DNA from: JABDNZ01 sp050049805
GTDB taxonomy: Bacteria; Gemmatimonadota; Gemmatimonadetes; Longimicrobiales; Gaopeijiaceae
Length of the DNA stretch: 11,727 nucleotides
Direction: 5' to 3'
Assembly: GCA_050049805.1 (NCBI GenBank)
Contig: JASFVN010000124.1
Coordinates: 1 to 11,727 of the forward strand
The translations under genes were made by a program, and so were the position numbers. This document shows, one piece after another, positions 5,796 through 11,727 of the stretch (positions are counted from its first letter, which is position 1; the number at the start of each line of letters is the position of its first letter). Under the pieces are notes generated by a model that did not search any database, had not been told where the DNA came from, and worked only from the letters and a program-made list of their open reading frames with translations.

Positions 5796-6704
5796 CTAAC
5801 TGGGGCGCTTTCGGGCCCCCAGGGCCAGACCTACCCGCCGGCCCATCTGATAGCCCTCGTCGTACCCCTGGGCGAAATCGAATGACACCTGGTCGGTATC
5901 CGGTTCTTCGGGGGGCTTCGAGCCTTCTTTTGGAGTGGAATCGGCCTCTTCTGAGGATGCCGTCGCAGAATCCGACTCTTCGGCCTCAGCCGCTGCCCCC
6001 CCCTGGGCCTCTCCGCCCAAAATCCGAGCGACACCAAGGAGGGTCTGGATGGCTTCTTCCCTGGTCGGAGCCTCGGGGTCGGACGGATCGATGGTCTCCC
6101 TCCACGCAGCCAGGGGCGTGTGGCGAAGCACCTTTGCCGCCATCCGGAGGGTTACGGCCGCTCCGGGAAGACGCGGAACCTGGGGCGAGTCCCCTTCAGT
6201 GCCAGGGCCAGGAGGCGGATCGGGAAACGCCGGTGCCTCCCGCCGCCCTTCAACCTCCACATCCACCCACAGGGATGTAAGGTACTTTCGAATCCATTCC
6301 CACGTTTGATGGGATCTGCGCCAGAGGTCCTGATCCCCGTCGGCGAGCTGTGCGAACTCGGCACAACGGTCCGAAGCGTGCTCCACATGCCGAAGAGCTC
6401 TCTCCACCTGGGATTCCGCCGGGGAGCCTTGGGATTCGTGCAGGGCAGGAGCCGGAAGGAGAAGACTGAGCCTTTTTCCGAGGGCGTCGAACGGTCCCCA
6501 CGGCATCTGGCCCAGATCCATCTCGAGCCCGACGCGGGAGTTCGGTCCATCCCACGAACGCACGATGACGGGAACCCGCTTCAGGAGGATCCCGTCGTTT
6601 CCTCTTGGCTCTCCGCTCATCTCCGCCTTGCGTGGAACCGCTCCGCCGGGAGCGCCCTGTTGTGACACCTCGACAAAGCGCCCATCCATCAGGACCGGCA
6701 TCAT
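5796..6704 (-). CDS. Protein of unknown function (302 aa) with acidic low-complexity linker
   Basis: I do not recognise this family. The N-terminal part (1-80) looks globular (LLKRVPVIVRSWDGPNSRVG, then MDLGQMPWGPFDALGKRL). Residues about 95-150 are helical, with a Trp-rich segment (LWRRSHQTWEWIRKYLTSLW, 127-146). A Pro-rich linker covers 158-182, followed by another helical part (183-230). An acidic Ser/Glu/Ala-rich disordered stretch covers about 231-271. The tail QGYDEGYQMGRRVGLALGAR (279-298) looks like a Gly-spaced amphipathic helix. There is no signal peptide or membrane segment, so it is probably cytosolic. The start is the ATG at 6704, immediately followed by a second ATG; the Shine-Dalgarno is weak. 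It lies 104 bases after the response-regulator gene and 55 before the nitrilase-family gene on the same strand. Gene reality is supported by length and codon pattern; function is unknown. Confidence 0.75.
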   Translation of the reverse strand: MMPVLMDGRFVEVSQQGAPGGAVPRKAEMSGEPRGNDGILLKRVPVIVRSWDGPNSRVGLEMDLGQMPWGPFDALGKRLSLLLPAPALHESQGSPAESQVERALRHVEHASDRCAEFAQLADGDQDLWRRSHQTWEWIRKYLTSLWVDVEVEGRREAPAFPDPPPGPGTEGDSPQVPRLPGAAVTLRMAAKVLRHTPLAAWRETIDPSDPEAPTREEAIQTLLGVARILGGEAQGGAAAEAEESDSATASSEEADSTPKEGSKPPEEPDTDQVSFDFAQGYDEGYQMGRRVGLALGARKRPS

Positions 6705-6808
6705 AACCGCTTGGTCGAGGAGATTCTATGCTAGAAATATAATTGAAGGCCGATCCGGGGGGTAAACAAATGTGTAGGCGGGACGGGAAACGAAGGCCCG
6801 AAGGTCTT

Positions 6809-7516
6809 TCAGGGTTTGAGTCGGTATCCAGCCTTTCGAACCGTGAGGAGGTACCTCGGATTGGCAGCGTCCTCTTCGAGTTTTCTCCGCAGCTCCGAGA
6901 GGTGAACGTCGACGGTCCGGGTGTTGATGTCGGCATTCCCATATCCCCAGACCTCTTTCAGCAGCTCCTGCCGACTGATGACCGCCCCCCGCCTCTCGAG
7001 GAGGGCAACGAGAAGATCGAACTCCTTCGGAGTGAGGTCTACGGGATCCCCCGCCCGAGTCACGGTCCGTGTGGCAGGAGACACATCTACCTCCCCGAAG
7101 GTCATGACCGCACCGGCGCCTTCCCGCCCTTCTCCTTCCTCCCCGGATCCGGTTTGCACTCTCCGGAGGAGGGCCCGTACCCGGGCCAGCAGCTCAGCGG
7201 TGGAGAAGGGTTTTGTCACATAGTCGTCGGCTCCGAAATCGAACCCCAGGACCACATCGGACTCCTGGCTCCGAGCTGTGAGGATCAGTACAGGAAATCG
7301 ATGGCCGGAGGTCCTGAGCTCACGGAGGACGTCGAAACCGCTCTTTTCCGGGAGCATGATATCCAGGATGAGAAGATCCGGGGTCTTCTCACGGGCCGAG
7401 GCAAGGCCAGTCTCTCCTTCGTTCGCGACATCGACGTCATATCCCTCGAATTCCAGGACTTTTCGCAGCCCGAAAGCCAGGTCCTCGTTATCCTCCACAA
7501 CCAGGATGCGCGACAC
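6809..7516 (-). CDS. OmpR/PhoB-family response regulator
   Basis: This 235-residue DNA-binding response regulator has a receiver domain at 1-120. The acidic pocket is Glu8-Asp9, the phosphoacceptor is Asp52 (LLILDIMLPEKSGF), the switch residue is Thr80 and the conserved lysine is Lys102 (DDYVTKPF). A linker rich in Gly and Glu (about 123-135) leads to a winged-helix domain (about 137-234) with LTPKEFDLLVALLERRG, ISRQELLKEVWG, the recognition-helix region TRTVDVHLSELRRKL and the final wing LLTVRKAGYRL. It would bind promoter DNA when phosphorylated by the adjacent kinase. The start is a GTG at 7516. AAGGAG eight bases upstream, inside the end of the kinase gene, supports it. Only three bases separate it from the kinase stop, so the two are translationally coupled. 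Target genes cannot be deduced. Confidence 0.97.
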   Translation of the reverse strand: MSRILVVEDNEDLAFGLRKVLEFEGYDVDVANEGETGLASAREKTPDLLILDIMLPEKSGFDVLRELRTSGHRFPVLILTARSQESDVVLGFDFGADDYVTKPFSTAELLARVRALLRRVQTGSGEEGEGREGAGAVMTFGEVDVSPATRTVTRAGDPVDLTPKEFDLLVALLERRGAVISRQELLKEVWGYGNADINTRTVDVHLSELRRKLEEDAANPRYLLTVRKAGYRLKP

Positions 7517-7519
7517 GGC

Positions 7520-9229
7520 TCAACTCCTTCCGTCGACTCCGCCAGGAGGCGAGCGCATTTCGAGGGCCGCCTCAACCGACTCATTGTGAAGGGGGAGGCG
7601 AATAACAAAGCGGGCGCTCCCCCCCTTTCCCTCCTCAACCCAGGCTGCACCGCCGGAAGCCTCGGCCAACTCTGACACCACCGAAAGTCCGATGCCGCTG
7701 CCCCGTACCTGTCCTTCGAGATCCCGTTCCAACCGATGGTAGGGGTCCCAGATACGGGCCCTTTCCCCTACCGGGATTCCGGGGCCTTCGTCCTCCACCC
7801 AGATCCTGGCCCAACCTTCTCGCTCGGTGGCACCGATCCGCACAGTCTGGCCCTCCGGACCGTATTTCAATGCGTTGTCCAGGAGGTTGGCAAGCATTCT
7901 GTGGAGACCACTTCGGCTGGCTGTCACCTGCAGATCGGGTGGCGACACCACGATCTCAAGGGTGCTGTCCTTGGCCTGGACCAGGGGTTCGAAAGCCTCG
8001 GTAAGATCTCCGATGGCATCAGCTACCACGATCCGCTCTACTGTTTTTGAGGCTCGCGGTGCTCGGCCCATTCGGGAGAAATGGAGAATGTTCTCTACCA
8101 GGTGGGTCAGGCGCCTGGCTTCCCGATTGATCACCTCTGTGGACCGGAGTCGCTCCTCCTCGGTTTTCAACTTCCCGTCGGCCAGTAGCTCCGTGAACAT
8201 GCGGATGTGGGTCAGAGGCGTTCGGAACTCGTGAGAGACTCCGGAAATGAAGTCATCCCGAACCTGAGCCAACTCCTCTTCCTTCCTGATTTGGATGAAA
8301 GCCGCGATCCCGACTCCAACCGTCATGACCATGAGAGCCAGGAACAGAGGCAATCGGGCCCTGGGCAGACCGCCGATGACCAATCGGGATGCCGCATCGG
8401 GCCTGAGGCCCACCTCTACCACCAGGCCCCCGTACTCCTGGGGCAGAGTGTCCCCAGCCACCAGGAGACCGGGAATGCCCCCTGCCGAGCTGAAAATGGT
8501 GTAGCCGTCGAAGGTCCTGACCTCCAAATGGAGTAGGGAGTCGTTGGGTTCTCCTCCAGTAACGGCCTCGGGAAGGAGACTCCCGCGATCGTACCAACTC
8601 TGGAAGAGCTCCGTCGACGCAAAAAGGGGAGCTTGCAGGATGTAGATGGCCCGCCCGGCCCCTTCCTCCCCGGATTGATCCAGTGAGGCGTTGAAGAATA
8701 GAACGGATGGCTCCTCCAAACCCTGGGACGGCCCCACCGTCCGAAGGGCAATCCTTTCTGCCGGTCTTGCCTCCCAGGTGTCCCGCACCATGCCGGCAGC
8801 CCTGGTTTTCTCACCGAAGGCTACATCTTCGGGTACGGCCTGGACCTCATCCGACCACAGATCCTGCATGAGAAAGACAGCGCTTCCCCTGAAGACGCTG
8901 CAACGGCAATCGACCCTGTCCAGGGCGTCGTCCAACCGGTGCTCGACTACGCTGGGTGAGGGTGGTGCCCCCCGCCGGATCACGCTGGGCACTCTTCCGA
9001 AAACCTCTCGGAAAAACCGGTCTAGATTCCCTTGAACCCGTCGGGAATACTCGGACAGAGCGATGTCCGCGTAGTCGCGGAGCACCCCTTCCGCCGTCCT
9101 GCGATGGGACCTTGCCGCTCCCACCGCTTGGAAACCCAGCCACAGAGAGAGGCCCAGAGTCACCAAAAGAAAGAAGAGGAGGAGGGGCATGCCCCGCCTA
9201 GAACGAGGAGCGGTCTTTTTCATCTCCAC
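7520..9229 (-). CDS. Sensor histidine kinase with large extracytoplasmic domain
   Basis: This 569-residue membrane kinase has a first membrane segment at about 14-34. About 255 residues outside the membrane follow, up to a second segment at about 292-313. The HisKA domain carries the phosphorylated His333 in SGVSHEFRTPLTHIRMFTE. The ATPase domain has the N box around Asn452 (ANLLDNALKYGPEG), the G1 box VEDEGPGIP (478-486) and the G2 box GSGIGLSVV (510-518). All catalytic motifs are intact. Only about 15-20 residues separate the second membrane helix from the His box helix, so there is no room for a HAMP domain. The extracytoplasmic sensor is unrecognised; it contains two close cysteines (108, 110). 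The start is ambiguous: GTG at 9229 or ATG at 9223, neither with a well-spaced Shine-Dalgarno. It is the first gene of the two-component operon with the response regulator. Confidence 0.96.
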   Translation of the reverse strand: MEMKKTAPRSRRGMPLLLFFLLVTLGLSLWLGFQAVGAARSHRRTAEGVLRDYADIALSEYSRRVQGNLDRFFREVFGRVPSVIRRGAPPSPSVVEHRLDDALDRVDCRCSVFRGSAVFLMQDLWSDEVQAVPEDVAFGEKTRAAGMVRDTWEARPAERIALRTVGPSQGLEEPSVLFFNASLDQSGEEGAGRAIYILQAPLFASTELFQSWYDRGSLLPEAVTGGEPNDSLLHLEVRTFDGYTIFSSAGGIPGLLVAGDTLPQEYGGLVVEVGLRPDAASRLVIGGLPRARLPLFLALMVMTVGVGIAAFIQIRKEEELAQVRDDFISGVSHEFRTPLTHIRMFTELLADGKLKTEEERLRSTEVINREARRLTHLVENILHFSRMGRAPRASKTVERIVVADAIGDLTEAFEPLVQAKDSTLEIVVSPPDLQVTASRSGLHRMLANLLDNALKYGPEGQTVRIGATEREGWARIWVEDEGPGIPVGERARIWDPYHRLERDLEGQVRGSGIGLSVVSELAEASGGAAWVEEGKGGSARFVIRLPLHNESVEAALEMRSPPGGVDGRS

Positions 9230-9654
9230 AACCAGGAAGTGTCTTCTTGGAGCCCGCTTCAGGGAACACGGCGCCCCGGACTCGCTTGAAAGCTAGAGAA
9301 AGGGAAGATCAGGCAGCAACACAAATCACCTTCCTGCAGGTTCGTGTCTCGTAAGAAAGGGGTAAGGGCCTGGCGTCCGGAATTCCCCTTTTCCACCTTC
9401 TCTTCTCGAGGAACCGGGCTGGATCAAGAACCTGGCGTTGGCCGACCTCCACTGGCATCTTCGAGTTGAGCGTTTGATACGGCGTCGGGCGCTCGACCCC
9501 TAACCCGACAATCACAGCAGGATTCTCGGTAGATCCAGTGCCGAGCCGCAACGGTTATGCGGCCGGTGTTTCTGCCGTGCCCCCCGGTTCCGCAGAGAGC
9601 CAAGGGGCCGCGGATCATCTGGGCAGCTGGGCCCTCTAAGGAAAGGAGGCCGCC
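9230..9654. other. 425-base gene-free interval between divergent genes
   Basis: This region separates the divergently oriented kinase gene (minus) and the cNMP-fold gene (plus), so it should hold both promoters. I find no frame with a credible start and Shine-Dalgarno, no tRNA-like cloverleaf and no clear intrinsic terminator. Short complementary tracts exist (AAAGGGG near 9356 and CCCCTTT near 9386) but enclose a loop of more than 20 bases. No convincing -35/-10 pair was found. It could hide a small RNA, but nothing visible demands one. Confidence 0.5.
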
Positions 9655-10116
9655 ATGGCCGGTACGCTGACGTCCCAGGAAGTATTTGGATTCCTTCTGC
9701 CCGAACAGGTCGACTCCATCTCCAATGCAGCCGAGAAGGTGTCGGCTCGGGCCGGAGACATGATCTATCAGAAGGGCGACAAAGCGGAAGACATCTTCAT
9801 CGTTCTGGACGGGGAGGTAACCCTGAAACTTCCCGGGGCATCGGGGCTCAATATCGTCATCGATCAGCTCCGGAGGGGAGAGGTCTTCGGCGGAGCCCTG
9901 GGTTACGGACGGAGCTCATATGCTCTCTCCGCCCAATGCACCGGTGATGCGCAGCTCCTGAAGGTCAAGCACTCGGCGTTGAAATCCCTCATGGACCGGG
10001 ATCCCAGGTTGGGATACACCCTCCAGGGGTACATCTCCACCTCCTATTTCAACCGGTATGTGGACACGATGAAGAAACTCCAGGCCATCGTGATGAACCT
10101 CCCGGTCGAAGCCTGA
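9655..10116 (+). CDS. Stand-alone cyclic-nucleotide-binding-fold protein (no DNA-binding domain)
   Basis: This 153-residue protein consists almost entirely of one cNMP-binding-like beta-barrel. Residues 31-60 (ARAGDMIYQKGDKAEDIFIV, then LDGEVTLKL) are the classic first half, and LRRGEVFGGALGYGRSSYAL (72-91) is the phosphate-binding cassette region. A C-terminal helix follows. There is no helix-turn-helix, kinase or membrane segment, so any output must come through a partner. In CRP-like domains the cassette reads FGE, then about nine to ten residues, then Arg-Ser. Here it is Phe-Gly-Gly with only six residues to Arg86-Ser87, so the ribose-contacting Glu is missing and cAMP binding is doubtful. 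The start ATG at 9655 has AAAGGAGG close upstream. The small membrane gene at 10307 follows on the same strand. Confidence 0.88.
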   Translation: MAGTLTSQEVFGFLLPEQVDSISNAAEKVSARAGDMIYQKGDKAEDIFIVLDGEVTLKLPGASGLNIVIDQLRRGEVFGGALGYGRSSYALSAQCTGDAQLLKVKHSALKSLMDRDPRLGYTLQGYISTSYFNRYVDTMKKLQAIVMNLPVEA

Positions 10117-10306
10117 GGAGAAGGCTGGATATTCCACAGCTCCGGTTGACGGGTGAAGTCTTGCCGGAGAGTTGACGGACGGAGACTCTCACGAGAGGTT
10201 GCCCTCCCATGTTCCTGAAACCCTCCACCGGGGGGGGTGCGTAGTTGTAGGTAGGAGACCAGATCACTTCCACGGGTCCCGACCGAACAACCACCGGAGG
10301 TAGGAC

Positions 10307-10483
10307 ATGCCAGAGCTTTCGGAGGCTCTCGATTATCTGTTGGAAAACCAGATCCTCCTGGTTTTGGCCGCTTTCCTCCTGGCCTTTCTTGGCTATGCGC
10401 TGGTGAAGCGGCTCCTCAAGATGGCCCTCTTCGCCGCCGTCTTCGTGGGGATCTACTTCGGGTTGGTGTACTTGCTCGCCTGA
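10307..10483 (+). CDS. Small two-helix membrane protein (58 aa)
   Basis: A 58-codon frame (MPELSEALDYLLENQILLVL onward, stop TGA at 10481-10483) follows GGAGGT placed seven bases before the ATG. It encodes an acidic N-terminus and a hydrophobic helix (about 16-32). A short basic turn comes next (VKRLLK, about 33-38), followed by a second hydrophobic helix (about 39-57) that ends LVYLLA. By the positive-inside rule the basic loop should face the cytosol and both termini the outside. No family is recognised. The strong Shine-Dalgarno and clean membrane pattern make it a good gene candidate despite its size. It follows the cNMP-fold gene by 190 bases on the same strand, so co-transcription is possible but unproven. 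Confidence 0.72.
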   Translation: MPELSEALDYLLENQILLVLAAFLLAFLGYALVKRLLKMALFAAVFVGIYFGLVYLLA

Positions 10484-10499
10484 CCCGGAGCCGCTCTGA

Positions 10500-10769
10500 T
10501 CAGCCCCAGTCCTCTTCTTCCAGGATCGGGTAGAATTTCCTGCCATGAACAGGACAGGATGGGTCCGGGATCAGCTCGCAGTCAGCCGTGTGGCGATCGG
10601 TGGTCTGGTTTCCCTCCCCCCGCGTGATCAACCAGCAGGTGCATTTTTCCCGTTCGTCAACCGGTTTGCTCGAGACTGGTCTCTCCCGTGCATACTTCGC
10701 CGCGGCTCCTCTTTTTCCCTCCTCCAGGGGCCTCCTCCCGGCGTAGCGATGCTTTGTGCTCATACTCAA
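10500..10769 (-). CDS. Small Cys/His-rich protein, unknown function (89 aa)
   Basis: The N-terminal half is basic (RRPLEEGKRGAAAKYARERP). The C-terminal half holds Cys43, Cys45, His60, Cys64, Cys72 and His75 in KCTCWLIT, DRHTADCELIPD and PSCPVHGRKFYP. It ends in an acidic LEEEDWG tail. The Cys/His spacing suggests a metal-binding, ribbon-like fold; small proteins ending with CPVHG-type motifs are seen in various bacteria and phages, but I cannot name a family. A TTG at 10769 has GGAGG eight bases upstream; the ATG at 10763 has the same GGAGG at 14 bases, so the TTG start is preferred on spacing, weakly. It is convergent with the 58-residue membrane protein gene (16 bases apart) and 122 bases downstream of the TPR gene stop on the same strand. 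Confidence 0.62.
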   Translation of the reverse strand: MSMSTKHRYAGRRPLEEGKRGAAAKYARERPVSSKPVDEREKCTCWLITRGEGNQTTDRHTADCELIPDPSCPVHGRKFYPILEEEDWG

Positions 10770-10792
10770 ATCTGCCGCCTCCCGGACGGGAA

Positions 10793-10819
10793 GGCCACGT
10801 TCTTCAGTAATGGGTGGCC
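10793..10819. repeat. Six-base inverted repeat upstream of the 89-residue protein gene
   Basis: GGCCAC (10793-10798) and GTGGCC (10814-10819) can pair around a 15-base loop, in the 122-base gap between the TPR gene stop and the 89-residue protein start. There is no U-tract on either strand, so it is not a clear terminator. It could be a leader structure or chance. Confidence 0.25.
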
Positions 10820-10891
10820 TCCGTCGTGGAGAGTCTTCGGAAAAAGGTCAGAAGAGAGGGGGCAGGAAACCGACGCAGGGCGGCAAAGACT

Positions 10892-11533
10892 TCAGGCCAG
10901 GGCCCCTTTGGTCTTCATCTTCTCGTTGGAGCCGATGGCAGCCTTGAGGCAGAGAATGTAGAGCTCCTTCGGATTCTTCGGAGCGGTCGGGGAGCTCCCT
11001 TGGGAAGCCCACTCCCTGGCCTGGGCCGAATCAGCGGTACATCCAAGGTAGTCCAGAGCCTGGGCAGCCTCCTCCAGGAAGACCGGATCCGAGAACAGGC
11101 GTGCCATTTCAAGGATCTGGCCGCAGGCCAATCGTTCCCGACCACCCTCTTTCGCAACCTCCACATATTCCTTTAGGCTGGACACTGCGGCCCCGGTCTT
11201 TCTGGAGGCGAGATCGAGCCAGGTGAGAGTGCAAAGAGTGCGAATGGCCTCAGGGTGGAGGCGAACGACCTTCTTGGCCACGGCCCTGGCCGGTTCCGGT
11301 TGATCGTCTTCCAAAAGAGCGTCTATGGCTTTTCCGAAATAGCGAAGAGCTCGAATGCGATCACCTGTCTTCAGGTAGGCGTCTCCGAGGCGGTTGAATA
11401 CCGCCCACCGAGCACCGGGCGATGCCTTCTCGGCTTCGGCGGCCAACTCCTTGAGTCGACGATCCGATACTCCCGAGCCTTTGTCTCCAAACAAAGACCT
11501 CAAAGATTCAAGCCACTTCCGGAGAAGGCTCAT
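10892..11533 (-). CDS. TPR-type helical-repeat protein
   Basis: This 213-residue protein is soluble, with no signal peptide. An N-terminal basic/hydrophobic helix (MSLLRKWLESLRSLFG) comes first. A recognisable tetratricopeptide unit follows at about residues 40-74 (VFNRLGDAYLKTGDRIRALR then YFGKAIDALLE). Further alpha-hairpins lie around ARAVAKKVVRLHPEAIRTLC and TGAAVSSLKEYVEVAKEGG. The C-terminal 50 residues are less regular (AREWASQGSSPTAPKNPKEL). TPR proteins act as protein-protein scaffolds; no partner is indicated here. An ATG at 11533 directly follows a GTG at 11536. GAGAAG lies just before the ATG with short spacing, so the ATG is preferred; the difference is one residue. It is the first gene of a minus-strand run that may include the 89-residue protein. 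Confidence 0.8.
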   Translation of the reverse strand: MSLLRKWLESLRSLFGDKGSGVSDRRLKELAAEAEKASPGARWAVFNRLGDAYLKTGDRIRALRYFGKAIDALLEDDQPEPARAVAKKVVRLHPEAIRTLCTLTWLDLASRKTGAAVSSLKEYVEVAKEGGRERLACGQILEMARLFSDPVFLEEAAQALDYLGCTADSAQAREWASQGSSPTAPKNPKELYILCLKAAIGSNEKMKTKGALA

Positions 11534-11651
11534 CACTTCTCTGGTGAAGGTTCCAGACGATTCTCAGCCTCTGCTACACGCTCGGCGGGCATTCGGTTTC
11601 CTACGTGTTCCATTGAAGCAGGGAATCGACGTCGTTCAAGACGCTATTTTG

Positions 11652-11680
11652 ATAATAAAGACCCGGGGAACAACCGGAAA
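11652..11680 (-). promoter_or_regulatory. Possible sigma-70 promoter for the TPR protein gene (weak)
   Basis: On the minus strand TATTAT (11657-11652) matches five of six -10 bases. It lies 17 bases after TTTCCG (11680-11675), which matches only three of six -35 bases. The pair sits about 120 bases upstream of the ATG at 11533, in the AT-richest part of the interval. The rest of 11537-11727 shows no gene I can support. Confidence 0.2.
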
Positions 11681-11727
11681 GTCATCCTGTTACCTGCAAT
11701 GAAGAGCTGCGGGCGCCTGGCACCAGG

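Noticed and set aside
5764..5799. Eleven-codon plus-strand ORF (MTTKNRRLTRI) after GAGGAGGAAAAA
   Set aside because: It lies in the 55-base gap between two minus-strand genes and overlaps the end of one of them. No plus-strand gene follows, so the Shine-Dalgarno match is most likely chance.
6793..6808. Hairpin with a UUCG loop just after the response-regulator stop
   Set aside because: The stem has only six positions with one A-C mismatch on the relevant strand, and the downstream sequence is not U-rich.
6743..7675. 310-codon plus-strand frame opposite the response regulator and kinase
   Set aside because: It is antisense to two well-identified genes with full motif sets and shows no domain of its own.
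9309..9551. 80-codon minus-strand frame in the long intergenic interval
   Set aside because: There is no ribosome-binding site at any possible start, and the residue composition looks random and Pro/Arg-rich.
10153..10184. Two copies of GTTGACGG as possible -35 elements for the small membrane gene
   Set aside because: No reasonable -10 hexamer lies 16-19 bases downstream of either copy.
10049..10546. 165-codon minus-strand frame opposite the 58-residue membrane protein
   Set aside because: It overlaps the end of the cNMP-fold gene and all of the membrane protein, which has the better ribosome-binding site and a coherent two-helix pattern.

Overview
This is an ordinary-looking chromosomal stretch from a high-GC (about 60% by eye) Gram-negative bacterium. 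An SPFH/flotillin with an NfeD-type partner, a lipobox-bearing sulfatase, an OmpR-type two-component pair and a TPR protein point to a diderm with an outer membrane. The overall style would fit Gemmatimonadota or a related soil or marine phylum, but nothing here fixes the taxonomy. I see no rRNA, tRNA, CRISPR array, transposase or phage structural gene.

Layout, left to right. Positions 1-367 (minus) hold the N-terminal part of a SlyD-like FKBP prolyl isomerase. Positions 480-2613 (minus) are a two-gene operon: an NfeD-like membrane protein with an unusual acidic seven-residue repeat, followed by a flotillin. A hairpin terminator lies between the flotillin and the FKBP gene. Positions 2862-3098 (minus) encode a 78-residue basic, four-cysteine protein of unknown function. 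It ends in a textbook intrinsic terminator and has two adjacent palindromes upstream. Positions 3393-4889 (plus) encode a lipoprotein sulfatase, convergent with a nitrilase-superfamily amidohydrolase (4910-5740, minus). Upstream of the nitrilase, on the same strand, is a 302-residue protein I do not recognise (5796-6704). Next come an OmpR-family response regulator and its sensor histidine kinase (6809-9229, minus), three bases apart and clearly co-transcribed.

After a 425-base gene-free interval comes a plus-strand pair: a stand-alone cyclic-nucleotide-binding-fold protein (9655-10116) and a 58-residue two-helix membrane protein (10307-10483). The right end holds, on the minus strand, an 89-residue Cys/His-rich protein and a TPR-type helical-repeat protein.

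Functional links with real support are few. Flotillin plus NfeD is a known membrane-microdomain pair. The kinase and regulator are a signalling pair. The cNMP-fold gene and the small membrane gene may go together. I find no convincing multi-gene novel system. The most interesting items are small: the heptad repeat in the NfeD protein, the 78- and 89-residue Cys-rich proteins, the degenerate cNMP pocket, and the unrecognised 302-residue protein.
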